A stretch of DNA of 64,000 bases from Branchiostoma floridae (taxonomy: Eukaryota > Chordata > Leptocardii > Amphioxiformes > Branchiostomatidae). How positions within the stretch are numbered: position 1 is the stretch's first letter; every line of letters begins with the position of its first letter. Below are positions 23,451-35,767 of the stretch, one piece after another. The stretch covers positions 17,190,532 through 17,254,531 of the forward strand of contig NC_049990.1 in the NCBI RefSeq assembly GCF_000003815.2, read 5' to 3'. The notes beneath the pieces are model-generated. The model was not told where the DNA came from and ran no database searches. It saw only the letters and a list, made by a program, of their open reading frames with translations. The position numbers were made by a program, and so were the translations under genes.

Positions 23451-25205
23451 TTTTTTCCAATGCACTGTTTTCTGACTGATCACATCAAAACCAGTGAAAT
23501 CAAAACTCGTAAAATTATTTTCATGCAAAAGCAAGCAAGAGTGAAAAAATGATGTGCTATTTCTTCTTACAAATGTTTCTAAAAGTGTACTTTTGCCGAA
23601 ACAAAATACATATATTGCATGCTAGCAATACTTGTGATCGTATGTAAACTTTCACCTTCCTTCGAATAAACCTCTGCCACATCCATTGGCTAGCCACCTA
23701 CTTCTGCTTCTGTGTGCTAAGCCAATAAGTATTTCATCGGGACACAAACACGACTTTATCATCTGAATATCTCAGGACAAGCCTTTTATTTCTGCAACAT
23801 AATGAATAATCCTTTCGTCATTAACCATGTCTCTACCTTTAAAGAACATACATTCGTTGCTATTACTTCATTGGTATCTTTTTGTACAGAATTCTATCAT
23901 TTTGAAAACACATCTATATAATATATGATAAAAGTCGCCATACATGTCATTAGGCCAAGAAATGCTGGTGCCATATCCATAGTTTTGAACATTACCGTAA
24001 ATGAATGTAATAGTGTAAAAATGTAAGATCTCTATAATTTTCTCTCGAAACGCATGGTACATGCAACAACACATTCTAGGGCACATATGACCTATTCGAA
24101 TGAAAATAAACGTCGGACAAGTCGGCACCATGCCTAGGGCGATTTCTAGACAGTTTGCTGTCAAGAAGACTCTTAATTATAACCTTATCACTAATTCTAA
24201 ATTAACCCCAAGTCCCTAGCCTGTTTGTCGTTCTAGGCATGTTGCTGAGTTGACCTGATATATCTTGGTAGATTTCATGTAGATTTTGAAAATGATGTTT
24301 TGTTTATATTTGCTTCTACCTGTGTCCAGCTGTCCGCTGCTACTGTCCGCATTAGTAAAATGTTGTAGATAGTCACCGTGTTATCCCTTACTTCAGTCAC
24401 TACCAACTGTCCTTTACTAACTGCAATATGATTTATCCTCCTCAGCCCAGTAGTAACAACATGACGAACGAAAAGTCCGCGACTTGTAAACATGGACACC
24501 CGACCAATTCCAAGTACCTCACTACCACGATCTGCCACGAAAATACGGCCTAAAATGTCAGTACAAATGCTTTGGACAAAAGTAAACTTTTCAGTACCAC
24601 TAACATAGCCGCCAAAACTAAACAGAAGATGTCCGGGCGTGACTAGCACGTTGCACCTCGTACATGTTTAAAGCTAGACCACTGTTGTTGTATTGCACAA
24701 CATAGGAGCCAAAAAAAATTCATACTCCCCACCACCCACAGGTCGTCTTTGTCGTCAATAGAAATGCTTTCAAGAAACATTTGACCTCTGGCTTTTCCGG
24801 GTACAGTGGTCAAGAAATGACGCATGTAAACGCCTTTCGTGTTGAATACTTGGACTCGGCTATTGTCGTGATCAGCTACAAATACTTCGTTCCTAGCAGA
24901 AACAGCAAGTCCAGTTAGGCGAGAGAACTTGCCCAGTGTCGATCCTCGCCCACCAAACGCGATGACGTGACGTTTTCCATCATCTTCTGTTGTCCCTATA
25001 AAGATGCAACATGCATAAAATAAGTACAAAACATGACATATATATTATAAAATCCTTTGCAAGGGGAATTTTTAAGTACACAATACAGAAAAAACGCATT
25101 CTTTCTGGTAAAAAAATGGTTCGCAATACGTGTTAGTAATGTCCTTCGATTGTTCGTAGGTATTTTGTTAAGTCGGTGAAGATTAGACATCAAGGTAATA
25201 AGATA

Positions 25206-25705
25206 TGCCAAAAAAAGCAATTACTCAAGAAACTGGATATGATTTTGGAAAGGGCCAGACGTTTCAGAAATTATCACTATCCTTCGTCAGTGACACCGAA
25301 GTGATCTGGAAGAACCTGGACTTTTATACCCTATTATGAATGAAGATAATTTCAGATGTCCAATAGGAGACATTATTTGACAAAGTCAAGCTGGAGACAA
25401 TGGGAGAGTGTCCCAAGTGCCGAAAGGTTCCATACGAGAGAACATACAATCCCACCCTCTGCAGGCCTAGGAAATTTTTTGGCACTTTGGACATAGCCCC
25501 CCCCCCCTCCGAAAAAAGTTAAGCTCCTGTAACTAAAACAACAGGAGCTAATTGACTCCATTGAAATCCAAAATTGTCTTTAGCTCGACTTTGTCTAACA
25601 ACGTCTCCTATTTGATATCTAAATTATCTTCATTCACTCATATCTATCTAAAACGTCTTACCGTTTCCAAATCCATAACCATTTGCTTATAACTGCTTTT
25701 TGGCA
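25206..25705. mobile_element. 500-bp TIR element (TGCCAAA family), copy 1
   Basis: The left end TGCCAAAAAAAGCAATTACT is mirrored at the right end by ...AACTGCTTTTTGGCA, flanked by TA on both sides. The inverted repeat extends about 50 bp (GGATATGATTTTGGAAA and its partner). It lies between stalk and NHL exons of pseudogene C. A shorter relative is at 39600-39811. Confidence 0.65.
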
Positions 25706-26424
25706 TAAATGTTAGACTTTAATTATTACGACTTATGAAATGTTCAGTGAATGGAGTGAACATTAAAATAGTTAGAATTATTCACGTCATCATGACACGA
25801 TGAACCGTCATTATGACGTTATTTATGTGCCTTTATTGGCTGAAACTCGTCACATATTACAAATTACAGGCTGGGGTCTGGTAACTTGGAATTTCAAAAA
25901 TACTTTGTTAGCAAATAAATCGTAAAAAAACCAAATAGACTAAAACATTCATTTAAACGGCGTTGGATTAAAAAAGCAAGAGGTAGTTATGAATTTCAAG
26001 GCATAATAACCTAGTCATTCTTGACCTTGTAATGTGGCCCGCCATCTTATGTTTTGGTTAATGGCGTCGTAATTGTAGCTTATTCTTTGCCTACAATATC
26101 ATTTTATTAGTGTTGGCTCTTAGTGGAGGCATGATGCTGCTCAACTCTAGGTTTAATTTTAGCCTCACCCCGCTAGTTTTACTTACCCCGTATGTTAATT
26201 GAGGTATGTACTAGTATGTTATCCAAAGCTGTAGTAGCTTGGATAGTTCTCATCTTGGTTTTTGAGTTTCCTTCGGTGGACAATACCTGAGGCATAAAAA
26301 ACAGTGAAAAAGATATTTCTGAATGATCATTTCTTATGTAGACTCAACATCATATTATATCAACCAATGTGTCAAAACCTAGGACCAATGCAGAAAGGAT
26401 CGCTTCCTTTACCGTATGGCTTGC

Positions 26425-26617
26425 CACTGGAACACAGTCACTAAATGAACTTGTTTTTCTCTCAGTTTTATAGTTTGCAATGTACATATTATGTTTTATA
26501 TGTATGTAATGTTGTGCGTGTATCAATGTATTTTATGTAGACCACTGGAAGAATAGCTGGCAACATAATGTTGTAATAGCTAAAAGTGGATCTGAATAAA
26601 GTCAAGTCAAGTCAAGG
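26425..26617 (+). mobile_element. Possible LINE 3' end
   Basis: 'gaagaatagctgg', 'tggatctgaataaa' and a tail of gtcaa repeats (26603-26617) look like the 3' end of a LINE with a short tandem tail. Judged by pattern only. Confidence 0.35.
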
Positions 26618-27799
26618 GTTAGTCACTGTCCTCGAGCCTCTCACTAGAGTAAAAATATTTGAAGCCCACTGTGCAAAGGTCTAACAACTAGTATTCTATC
26701 TAATACTCTATTTTCTTAATATGCTCTTTGTTTGTCATTACAAAATCATGTGTACTCCATTCCATGTACAGGATTGGTATTTTCCAAGGAAATGTCGTGC
26801 GTTTTGAAAAAAAAAAAAACATTTACCCTGACAGTCGGTCCTGTAGGATACGAATAGTTTGACTGGTGCGTTTCCTGGGGCGAAACGATGAAGACTCCTA
26901 TCAGGATTATCGCTATTCCAGTGGATGCCGTAAGGACTGCACAAACCGGTTGTGCGCATGAGCGGGATGGACGTATCGGACCACGAGACTTAGGTACTCC
27001 GTCTGTAGCAACATTTAAAAAGTCTGATATTATACTGTTTGTATGAAGTAAACTGTAACCATAATTGAACTTTAAAGGCTCACTCAGACTGGTCAATTTG
27101 TATCTTGCAATCACACTGTACACAGGCATGGTTATAGGCTTGGCTTAGAAAGGTTAGCGAATGTCACTCTTCAATACACGAACGACTCAAAGATTTGGCT
27201 GCGCATAAAAAAGTAAAACAGCAAGGGTTAAGGTTCAGAATGCTGGACAGGAAAACCAAAAGGAATGACAAATTTTCAAACTCACAGCTGATTTAGCCGT
27301 AAGTAAGATGGTTGTACTTAATAAATCTTAAACCATTCGCCAAGTTAGCAAAATAAAGCTTTACCCATCAAATAATAACACATGCAAACTGCAATGTCTA
27401 ACCGAAGAAAATTATAATTTGTAAAAGTATGGCTGCCTGGATCTTGTTTTCATGGAAAACATGATACGCCGTTTTAAGTCATTTTGTATAAAGTTGATGC
27501 AAATTGCATTTTGAAAACAGATAGATGGCTCCAATATATACAATTGAGACGTTTCATGTCGTAAACTGGGCTCAGTGCTTAGAAGTCATGCTATTTGAGG
27601 ACACAATCACATAATTTCAATAACTAAAGATTTTAAGGATCTTGGTTGTGAAAACGTTGCATCTAGTAAAACGCTAAGGATTCCATATGGTCAGAAATTT
27701 CCTAATTGCATAGAATGATACTTGTGACTAATTCTTATTTACTTCCAAACGCTGCATCAGGCTTACCTGATGGGAGGTTGCCACTTCCAGCTACTTCAT

Positions 27800-28600
27800 C
27801 AAGATCCTAGTACACTTGTTCATCATCATCTACACTGTCATTTCCATATGAATCTTCATCCACATCATCATTTTCATACACATCCCTAGGCATATCATCA
27901 TTTTACATACATCTACAGCCACATTATCGTCATTTCCATATACGTATTTAGCCACATCATCTTCATTTTCATATGCATTTTCAGTCTCACCAAGATCATT
28001 TTCATATATATCTTTATCCAAATCATGATCATTTTCATAGGCATACCTAGCCACATCCTCTTCATTTTCATATACATCTTTAGCCACATCAACATCATTT
28101 TCATGTGCATTTTTAGCCACATCATCATCATTTTCATATGTATTTTGAGCCACACCATCATCATTTCCATATACATCTTCAGCCACATCATTATCATTGC
28201 CATATACATATTTAGTAACATAAACACTGTTTTCATATAAATCTTTAGCCACGTCATCATTTCCATATACATCTGCAGCCACATCATCATTTACATCTTC
28301 AGCCACATCAGCGTCATTTTTACACACACCTTTATTAACATAAACATCATTTCCATATACATCTGCAGCCACATCATCATTTACACCTTCAGCCATATCA
28401 TCGTCATTTTTACACACATCTTCATTGACATAAACATCATTTTCATATACATAGTTAGCCTTATCTTCGTCATTATTATATGCAAGGGCATCTTCAGCTA
28501 CATTGGCATCATTTTCATATACATCCTCAGGTACATCAACATCATTTCCATATGCATCTTCTGCGACATCATCATTTTCATATACACCTTCAGCTACAAG
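27800..28600 (-). repeat. Coding minisatellite of unit C
   Basis: About 22 imperfect repeats with VYGND, VYEND, AYEND and TYEND cores. A larger block (plus-strand phrase 'tttccatatacatctgcagcc') is itself duplicated at about 28260 and 28350. Confidence 0.85.
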
Positions 28601-28684
28601 GTCAGACGCTACTTCTCCATGAGTTGTCCGGATGGAAGAGACGTTTCTTTGCTGCATCGCTTTTGTCTGCACTTCTTTAGACAT

Positions 28685-29320
28685 ACCTCTAAATTAATAT
28701 TATATTGATCAATATATGTTATGTTTTATTTCGTTCTATTTCATTATGTATAAACAAATTATTTTGCAACCTAGTCTCTGCGAGGAGGCCAGCGAAAAGC
28801 CTTTATGGCTTCTGCCTACCCCTGCATGTTATTTTTATATTATCATATAGCCAGGCGGCGCGGACCAATCAGAATGCCCCGTTTCACGTTGGTTATGACG
28901 CCGTAACACAAAGATTCCGGCCAGGTCGGTGTGTATCCCCTTTCTGATTGCATCGACACTGGTGCCGGTGTCGATTCATTCTGACCAATCAGAAGGAGCG
29001 ATACACACAAGAAAGTAAGGGATATGCAGGCATTGGCCAATATAAAGGAGCGAAACATATGCCAGAGCAGAGGGTATAAGTAACTGCAATGGGAGAATGG
29101 AGTTTTGTTGTTCTAAAAAGCCAAAGACTGCAATGTTTTGAATATTTTCTGTGGAAATTTTGGTTTCCAAATTGCAATCTGTTATCTCCTCACAAATGTG
29201 TGTACCATAGAACAAATGTGAATTTTCAGAAATTCGACATAGACGTTCACACGTATAGTACCAAGGGATCTATGCGTCATACAGGAGTTTGCAAGTTTGG
29301 GTAGGCTATATGATAATAAC
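28685..29320. other. 5' flank or first intron of pseudogene C
   Basis: No coding exon is seen. Several overlapping open frames are short, lack homologues among the tandem units and have no splice support. Confidence 0.35.
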
Positions 29321-29471
29321 GTTAATGACCCGCCTGTTCCTCGGTGTACATGGTGTCATAACGCCTGGTCCTTGCTATAACCCACCTCATAAAACCACTT
29401 CTTTTCTTCGGTGGTTATAGCAAAGGACCAGGCGTTATGACACCACATACACCTCGGGGCGGGTCATTAAC
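29321..29471. mobile_element. 151-bp near-perfect palindrome (hairpin MITE)
   Basis: The ends are GTTAATGACCCGCC and GGCGGGTCATTAAC. The inner arms carry GGTGTCATAACGCCTGGTCC and its inverted form. The central loop is about 20 bases. It would fold into one long hairpin. It is probably a tiny foldback transposon, though no target duplication beyond TTAA-like ends is clear. Confidence 0.7.
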
Positions 29472-29987
29472 TCTTAATCAATGTGTTTTCATTTGTGTGA
29501 TATATGTGAAGAAACAAACAACCGAAAGAACCTAAAGACGTCAACCCCGCAACATTTTGTATCATAGACTATCGAGTTTGTGCCAGTGAACAATAAGCCC
29601 GTCATTTTTTAACATAAGATGCTAATTACTGTTAAATTATGTAAGATATGGTTGTTCCTGATGGATTTACCTATATCCCTACTGGAAATGTCCCAATAGT
29701 TGGCGTAATATAAACGTTACAATAAGTTGCTGCTTACCTGTTTTGTTTGCGCTTATATCTTCTTGTCTACGTCTTTAAAGGTTTGCTCTGTCACTTAAGT
29801 CAGGTAGACAATTCCCTAATATTTGCTGGTGAATGAATTCGAATTTGCAATAGGCAAGTCAGTACTCATATAATGCCAATGGCTTTTTTGTTCTGTATAG
29901 AGGGCAGGTGGACTAGATTGCTGTTAAAAATGTTGCAGAGAACAAGAAATCTTAGAAATATAAAGGCGATTGCTCTTAAAAATAGTA

Positions 29988-30118
29988 GTACAAATTGTCT
30001 AGACCGTTATGCAAGCATATCAGGCAAAATAATTGGAGATGGTTGGAATGGATTTTTTCTAAGAATTATTAAAATATGGCCACTCAACTCCCAGACTAAT
30101 ATGCATGTGACCAACTGC
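29988..30118 (-). promoter_or_regulatory. Upstream module C1
   Basis: Contains CAAATTGTCTAGACCGTTA, 'ggagatggttggaatgg' and 'caactcccagactaatatgc'. It lies just upstream of the putative 5' exon of C. Confidence 0.4.
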
Positions 30119-31009
30119 TTGTAAATTATGTAATTTGACAGATAACTGCCCGCGCATGCGCAGATTATGATCCTTTGGAGGGGAATTACTTGGGAAAGGG
30201 TTGTATTTAGGAGCATGTTGAAATATGGATGACATCTTCTAGAAACCCGAAAACTGATCGGACCACGCGAATAAAAAACGTCTGGCATAAAAGTTATATT
30301 CATTGTGAAATCTAAGCGGTGGGTAAGTTTGAACATATAACTAAACACTTAAGTATGGTATAGTACCAACAATTAGGTGTAGGGACCAGCACATCGTGCT
30401 AGTCTTTTCTTCTTGGCAGTTTTGAAAATTTACAAAAACATGCCTTTTTAAACGTCTGCTTCACCTCACTACAAAAACATTTTCAGCATAGCTATATATA
30501 ATTTTTCCTATTAGAATATGTGAAATAACATTCGTGGTAATCAATTAAATACCTGTTGATTTGGGGGGGGGTTACAGGAGTCCAAAGATGGTCTTTTTTG
30601 ACGAGACTAAGGTCTTCCCTATGTGAAGATCTGCCATTTTAAAAAAATGGACACTACCATGGCAACCAGTGACCACAGACCAAAAACCTGCCATTTTAAT
30701 TTGTATGTTTGGGGCAAGGCCCTACCGTCACACAAAATTTAAGGAGGATTGATTTTGTTTTTAGTTTTGCCATCTTTATTTTTATTTATTCTTCTAGCCA
30801 AGATTGCTGTCAAAGTTCTCTGTACATCCTTTCAGGCGGGTATATTTTTATAGACTTAGTCACTGGTCATGGTCTTAGACTCAAAAGCTGTTCACATGGT
30901 TTTAAGGAGCGGTATACAGGCGTCGGGCCCGTTAGAAAGGCAAGGGAAGGATAGAAATGGGGGCACATGGTGATAATATCGCAGCTGTTAAAACGGTACG
31001 CTGTAACAA

Positions 31010-31172
31010 CGATTAATTGTCTAGACCTTTCGCAAGAAAATAGGCCAATCTTTAGGGTGGATATGATTAGAATTGGTTGCTTTCAATCATTTCGAGAAAG
31101 CTTTTGAAGTCGAAATTAGCAATATATTTCTCTGCTCTCAGACCAATATACATGAGATTAATTTCTTGTCAT
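31010..31172 (-). promoter_or_regulatory. Upstream module C2
   Basis: Contains GATTAATTGTCTAGACCTTT, 'caagaaaataggcc' and 'ctctgctctcagaccaat'. About 1.0 kb from C1. Confidence 0.4.
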
Positions 31173-32429
31173 TTCGTTTTATTTCATTGGTCTTTGAATG
31201 AGCCGACCAATTCGAAAACGCTATGAAGACAAATATCTATTAAAGCATTTGGATGAATGCATTCATTATATCTATTATCTTTTAGCTTATCGGAGAGCGT
31301 CAAACGTCCAGATGTCTCTTAAAGCATTTTCATAAGAAAATTCGATATTTACAAAATATAGGATGTTTCTTAGATATTACACCCATATACTAACAGAATT
31401 GGACATTTTTTGATCCACTCAACCGAACCTGCAGTAAACAGATCAGATACACAGTGACAATCATAGTACTAACATAATAATAATCGGGCAATTGATGTAA
31501 AATTGTTTAAACGTAATGGAAGCTTTTGATCGCAGTATAATATTTTTTAATGTCTGACAGAGCAGACGTCTTAGCCCTTGGCCTGCAGGGACCCAGGTTT
31601 CGGTGTATTTCTTAGCAGGATTTTAAACTCCAAAAGTGGCTAATATTTTTCAATAAGTTGTTTATCAATCAGTACATTATTAGCTAATTTTTAGTATTCT
31701 AGGTATGGTAAATTACGCGCATTGTGTTTTGTTAAATAATTTGAGACTCGCAAACATTTGTAACCTGAGATTTTATTTGAAAATCCATTACATTTATTAG
31801 TGATGGGCCAATGGCACGCTACAAATCTTCCTGGACTTTACGACAAACAAAATCATAAAACGTCAATATTTACATCGTGCGGAGAAACAAGCATGCCAAG
31901 AAGGCCAACATTTGCTCAGATATTAAATAACACAAGAAATATATTACCCCACCATGTTCAATATTACTAGACTGTAGAAACACTACTTAATATGTGACAA
32001 ATGTTGTTGTTGTCTTTAATTAAAAGGGGCAGAGGGGGGTTGACGGGTCAAAGCTAGGAGTTTTGTACTTGCCGGAGTGAAGTGCACAAAATGACATAGT
32101 AATACTTTAACTGCATGCAAGTCTTTTATTACTGCATGTCAATACACTGTAACGTACGTTTGTTTTTGACACATGTAAATCTACTATAAGTATTTTGTAA
32201 CCCTCATGTTGGATTTATTCTAATACTATCATTAGTATCCCGATATAGCTCACATAATTATGCAGCTTAACAGTGTTGTCTTTTCTTACATTAAATCTAA
32301 TTTATTATCAGATTAAATGCATGTTTTAATAACAATACAAATTGAGACTTAGAATAGGTTAGTTAATCTACCAGTAACTCTTGATTACACCATGCATCTT
32401 GTTGGGCAAAGCTTTCTATTGAAATCAAT

Positions 32430-35400
32430 TTAGTAAGTGCTGTAGATAGTTACAGTGTTATCTCTTTTATCAGTCACTACCAGCTGTCCTTCTTGTCCTA
32501 CAGCAATACGATGTACCATCCTATGTCCAGTAGCTACTTTGCGAACAAATTTTCCTCGACTTGTAAACATGGAAACCCAGCCCTTCTCATGCCAGTTTCC
32601 TTGATCGGCCACCAAGATTTGACCAGAAATGTCAGAACAGACACACTGAGGATATACCAGCCCACCATTACCCCTGCCTTCGCCCCCAAAACTAAACAGA
32701 AGCTGTCCTGTCTGGTTATACGCATGAACAATGTTATGTTCAAGCGTAAAAATCACCCCATCCCTGTTAACGGCAATCGATTCTGCACATAAAATCTCTA
32801 ACTGAAGCTTCCTTACAATCCTGCCGTTGGAATGATATATGGAAACCTCACAGCTATCTGTGTCACGTTTTGTGATAAGAATCTGGTCACTTTGTACATT
32901 CACAGCAATCCCACTAGCGACACTGCTGTTTGGAACCCCAAATTTAGCCATAGCTTCACCACCCCTATTGTACTGTACAGCATAGGAGCCATCAAATATC
33001 AACTTGCCCACTACCCACAAATTATCATTGCCGTCAATTGAAATATCCTCTGGAATCATGCTACTGTCAGGTTTCCCGGGAACAGTTGTCAAGAAATGAC
33101 GAATGTAAACACCATTCATGTTAAATACTTGGACTCGCCTGTTGTCATGATCAGCTACGAACATCTCGTTTCGAGAGGAAACAACAACTCCACTTAGACG
33201 AGCGAACTTCCCCAGTGTCGATCCCCGCCCACCAAACGCGATGACGTGACGTTTTCCATCATCTTTTTTCGTCCCTAAAACGACAAAAACAACAAAGACA
33301 CCATTTACAAAATGCTTTAAAAGTTTAGGTCGTAATACCAAATTGAATCCTTAAGAATGGAGTTCCCCTTCAAAATACATGGTCAACTGAAAATCAGGTT
33401 GACAATTCTCTTTAAGTCAGGAAATTTCTTTCTCATACATGTCCTTTAAATTTTTTTCCATAAATAACGAAAGTCATTGTTTATTTCAATGCATTATTAA
33501 ATGTTTACCTTTGTCTTTCTGGCTGATAGAGGTGAGTACGTTATTTCCCAGAGTTGTGACATAGTCAGCAGTTGTCTTGATTGTGTTGGTGTATGCTGTC
33601 GATGGGAAAACCTGTCAAAGCAATACGTTAATTATTAATTTTATTGCCAGGGCATTTGAAGCTGAGGCACACACCATCTAATACGTAGATCGTAGCCATC
33701 AAATGATATAAGCGATATTTTTACATTAACATCTAGATAGTTTTATGTGCAATCATTTCTAGTTACTGTTCCGTTAACATTCATTTTTGAACGCAACATA
33801 TACTATTTTTATAATTGCAATTAATACTTTACTTTGAAGTTTTTGACAAGAGCATTGCTGTCGTTCCTTGCGTTATTACTTAAGGGCAAAACATAAAAGT
33901 TATTGAGGATTCATCTTTTTAAATTAAGGCTAAATTCGCGATTGTTGTCATAAGCAGAAACGTATCCTTTTTTTATTTTTTGATCGGGTTTTCAATATTA
34001 ACAAAAACAAAGAAAAGTTTGGGAACCATTTACCAACAAAATGAAATGTTTCCTTTTTAATTGAAGAAAACTGCATTGAATTGACAAACATGTAATCCCG
34101 ACGTTTCAAAAAGCCATTATACAATGAAGTTGTATTTTTTTGGGATTGGCTACTTCATTCGTTTTGTTGTACCTGTCAATTTCCACTCACAACCTGATTC
34201 ATTCGTAATTTTTTATCTACATCAAGAACCTCCTCGGTCCAAATTGCTCGTAAATGTAATTAAATTCGCGATGGTTTAATGTTCGCGGTTTTCGCGGTGG
34301 CCGTTTCACCGGGAACTTAAAACAACCGCGGGCATTTTTCTATGGCAGTAAGAGACTACGGAGCACCGCGAAAAGTCCTTTTCACGCTACCGAGAAATTA
34401 AATCCCCGCGAACTTAAATACATTTACAGTAATATCTCGAACCATTTACAATTGTTTACAATTGTTGACGGCCACATCTAGGGTACCACCGTGAATAAGG
34501 TAAATAAATGTGAAAAATCATGTAAACATTTACCTCGATATTCCTAATCTGCGTTGTAGGATACGGATGGCTGCTTAACGGAACGGATTTCAGGAGTCTG
34601 GCGTAGAAGATTCCAGACAGGATCATTGCTACTGCAGCGGATGCCGTGATGACTGCACAAACCAGCTGTGTACATGAGCAGGAGAGACACGACAGGACTC
34701 GAGGAGCAGGTCCCCAAACTGTAGCAACTGATAGCATTCATGAAAATCATCACACGATAGCAGATTTTTGTCTGATACATCTTGTAATCCCTATCACTGT
34801 AAACACAACAGCAAAATTTATAATTGTTAGCCTTCTTTAGAAAAAAATTACTCTATCTTTGGAATGTATGCTACTAAAAGTTTGTTTTCCTTGTATGTCG
34901 GTCGAAAGTTAATTATGACTCACCTGATGGAGGATTGCTGCTCTCAGGTGGTTCTTTTAAACCCAGGTCATCATCAACATCGCCATTTTCATATATATCT
35001 AAATCCACACCATCATCATTTTCATATACATCTTCAGCCACACCATCATCATTTTCATATACATCTTTAGCCTCATCATCATTATCGTATACAACTTTAG
35101 GCACATCATCATCATTTTCATATGCATTTTCAGTCCCACCATCGTCATTTCCATATACATCTTCAGCCACATCATTATCATTACTATATATATGTTCAGC
35201 CACATTATCATTTTTATATACATCTTCATCCACATCATCATTTTCATAGGCATATTCAGCCAAACCATTACCATGTTTCAATACATCTTCAGTCACATCG
35301 TCATTTTCATATACATTTTCAGCTACATAACCATTGTTATCTTCATCTTCAGCAACATCATCATCATTTTCATATATATCTTCAGCCACATCATCATTTT

Positions 35401-35767
35401 CAGTTATATATACATCATTTTCACATACATCTTTAGCCTCATCGTCGTTGCTATACAATAGTACGTCTTCAGCATCGTTTTCATGCGTATCTTCTGATAC
35501 ATAAACATCATTTCCATTACATACATATTCAGCTTTCTCATCATCATCATTTTCATATACATCTCTACCCACATCATTAGTATCTCCATATACATCTTCA
35601 GACACGGCAGTATCTGTTACAGCTGTGAGATCAATGGTAACGTCCCCCGACAGAGTCGGTACGAACCGTGACTCTACACTAAGGCCAGACGCTACTGCTC
35701 CATGAGTTGTCGGAGTGGTCGGGACGTTTCTTTGCTGCTTCTTTATCGTCTGTAGTTCCTTAGACAT
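32430..35767 (-). CDS. Unit D: type II membrane protein with Y-x-N repeat tail and NHL propeller
   Basis: The best-preserved unit. Four exons (35767-34924, 34718-34534, 33611-33509, 33274-32430) join in frame to 658 codons plus stop. The start ATGTCTAAGGAACTAC is shared with C. Residues 1-281 contain 13 Y-x-N motifs (VYEND, IYSND, AYEND) in acidic repeats. Residues about 300-322 (QLVCAVITASAAVAMILSGI) form a membrane helix; Arg lies on its N-terminal side. A 34-residue Ser/Thr-rich stalk follows (VFPSTAYTNTIKTTADYVTT), then about six NHL blades (IRHFLTTVPG, LFSFGGEGRGNGG, ILVADQGNW, QLVVTDKRDNTVTIY). Sequons NSS and NQT in the propeller fit an extracellular location. Exon phases 1-0-1 match unit B, which has two extra stalk exons. 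Ligand unknown. Confidence 0.85.
34250..34434. mobile_element. Short inverted-repeat element with TTCGCGG motifs
   Basis: The left end TAAATGTAATTAAATTCGCG is mirrored by CCGCGAACTTAAATACATTTA at the right (two parts). The interior is rich in CGCGG. It lies in the intron after the transmembrane exon of unit D. A MITE is likely; class not determined. Confidence 0.6.
34975..35610 (-). repeat. Coding minisatellite of unit D
   Basis: About 20 repeats of roughly 30-36 bp. Thirteen encode Y-x-N; the others are decayed at Tyr or Asn (THEND, VCEND, GYVAEN). Confidence 0.85.

Larger units (their letters stand above)
21713..24274. other. Duplicated 5' flank of unit B, no gene seen
   Basis: Continues the homology to 4700-6960 after the CACTA-like insertion. 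It holds hAT-like MITE copy 2 and module B2, and ends at the 3' end of pseudogene C. Confidence 0.55.
24275..28684 (-). pseudogene. Unit C: inactivated NHL-type membrane protein gene
   Basis: All exon types are recognisable: acidic exon 28684-27767 (start ATGTCTAAAGAAG), transmembrane exon 27002-26827, stalk exon 26286-26187, NHL exon 24995 to about 24350. The splice signals are intact, but the reading frame is not. A base is missing in the acidic exon near 27905. A TAG near 27809 stands where paralogues have a Gln codon (YQDLD). An indel sits in an A/T run near 24712. About 70 residues covering propeller blades 2-4 are missing near 24645. The normal stop is lost. The acidic exon has 16 Y-x-N repeats before the frameshift and two after. 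A sequencing error could explain one lesion but not all. Confidence 0.9.
29472..32429. other. 5' flank of unit C to 3' end of unit D, no coding exon seen
   Basis: Contains modules C1 and C2 and a possible 5' UTR exon with donor AAACAG|GTAAGC at 29738 (minus). Otherwise A/T-rich with no supported gene. Confidence 0.45.
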
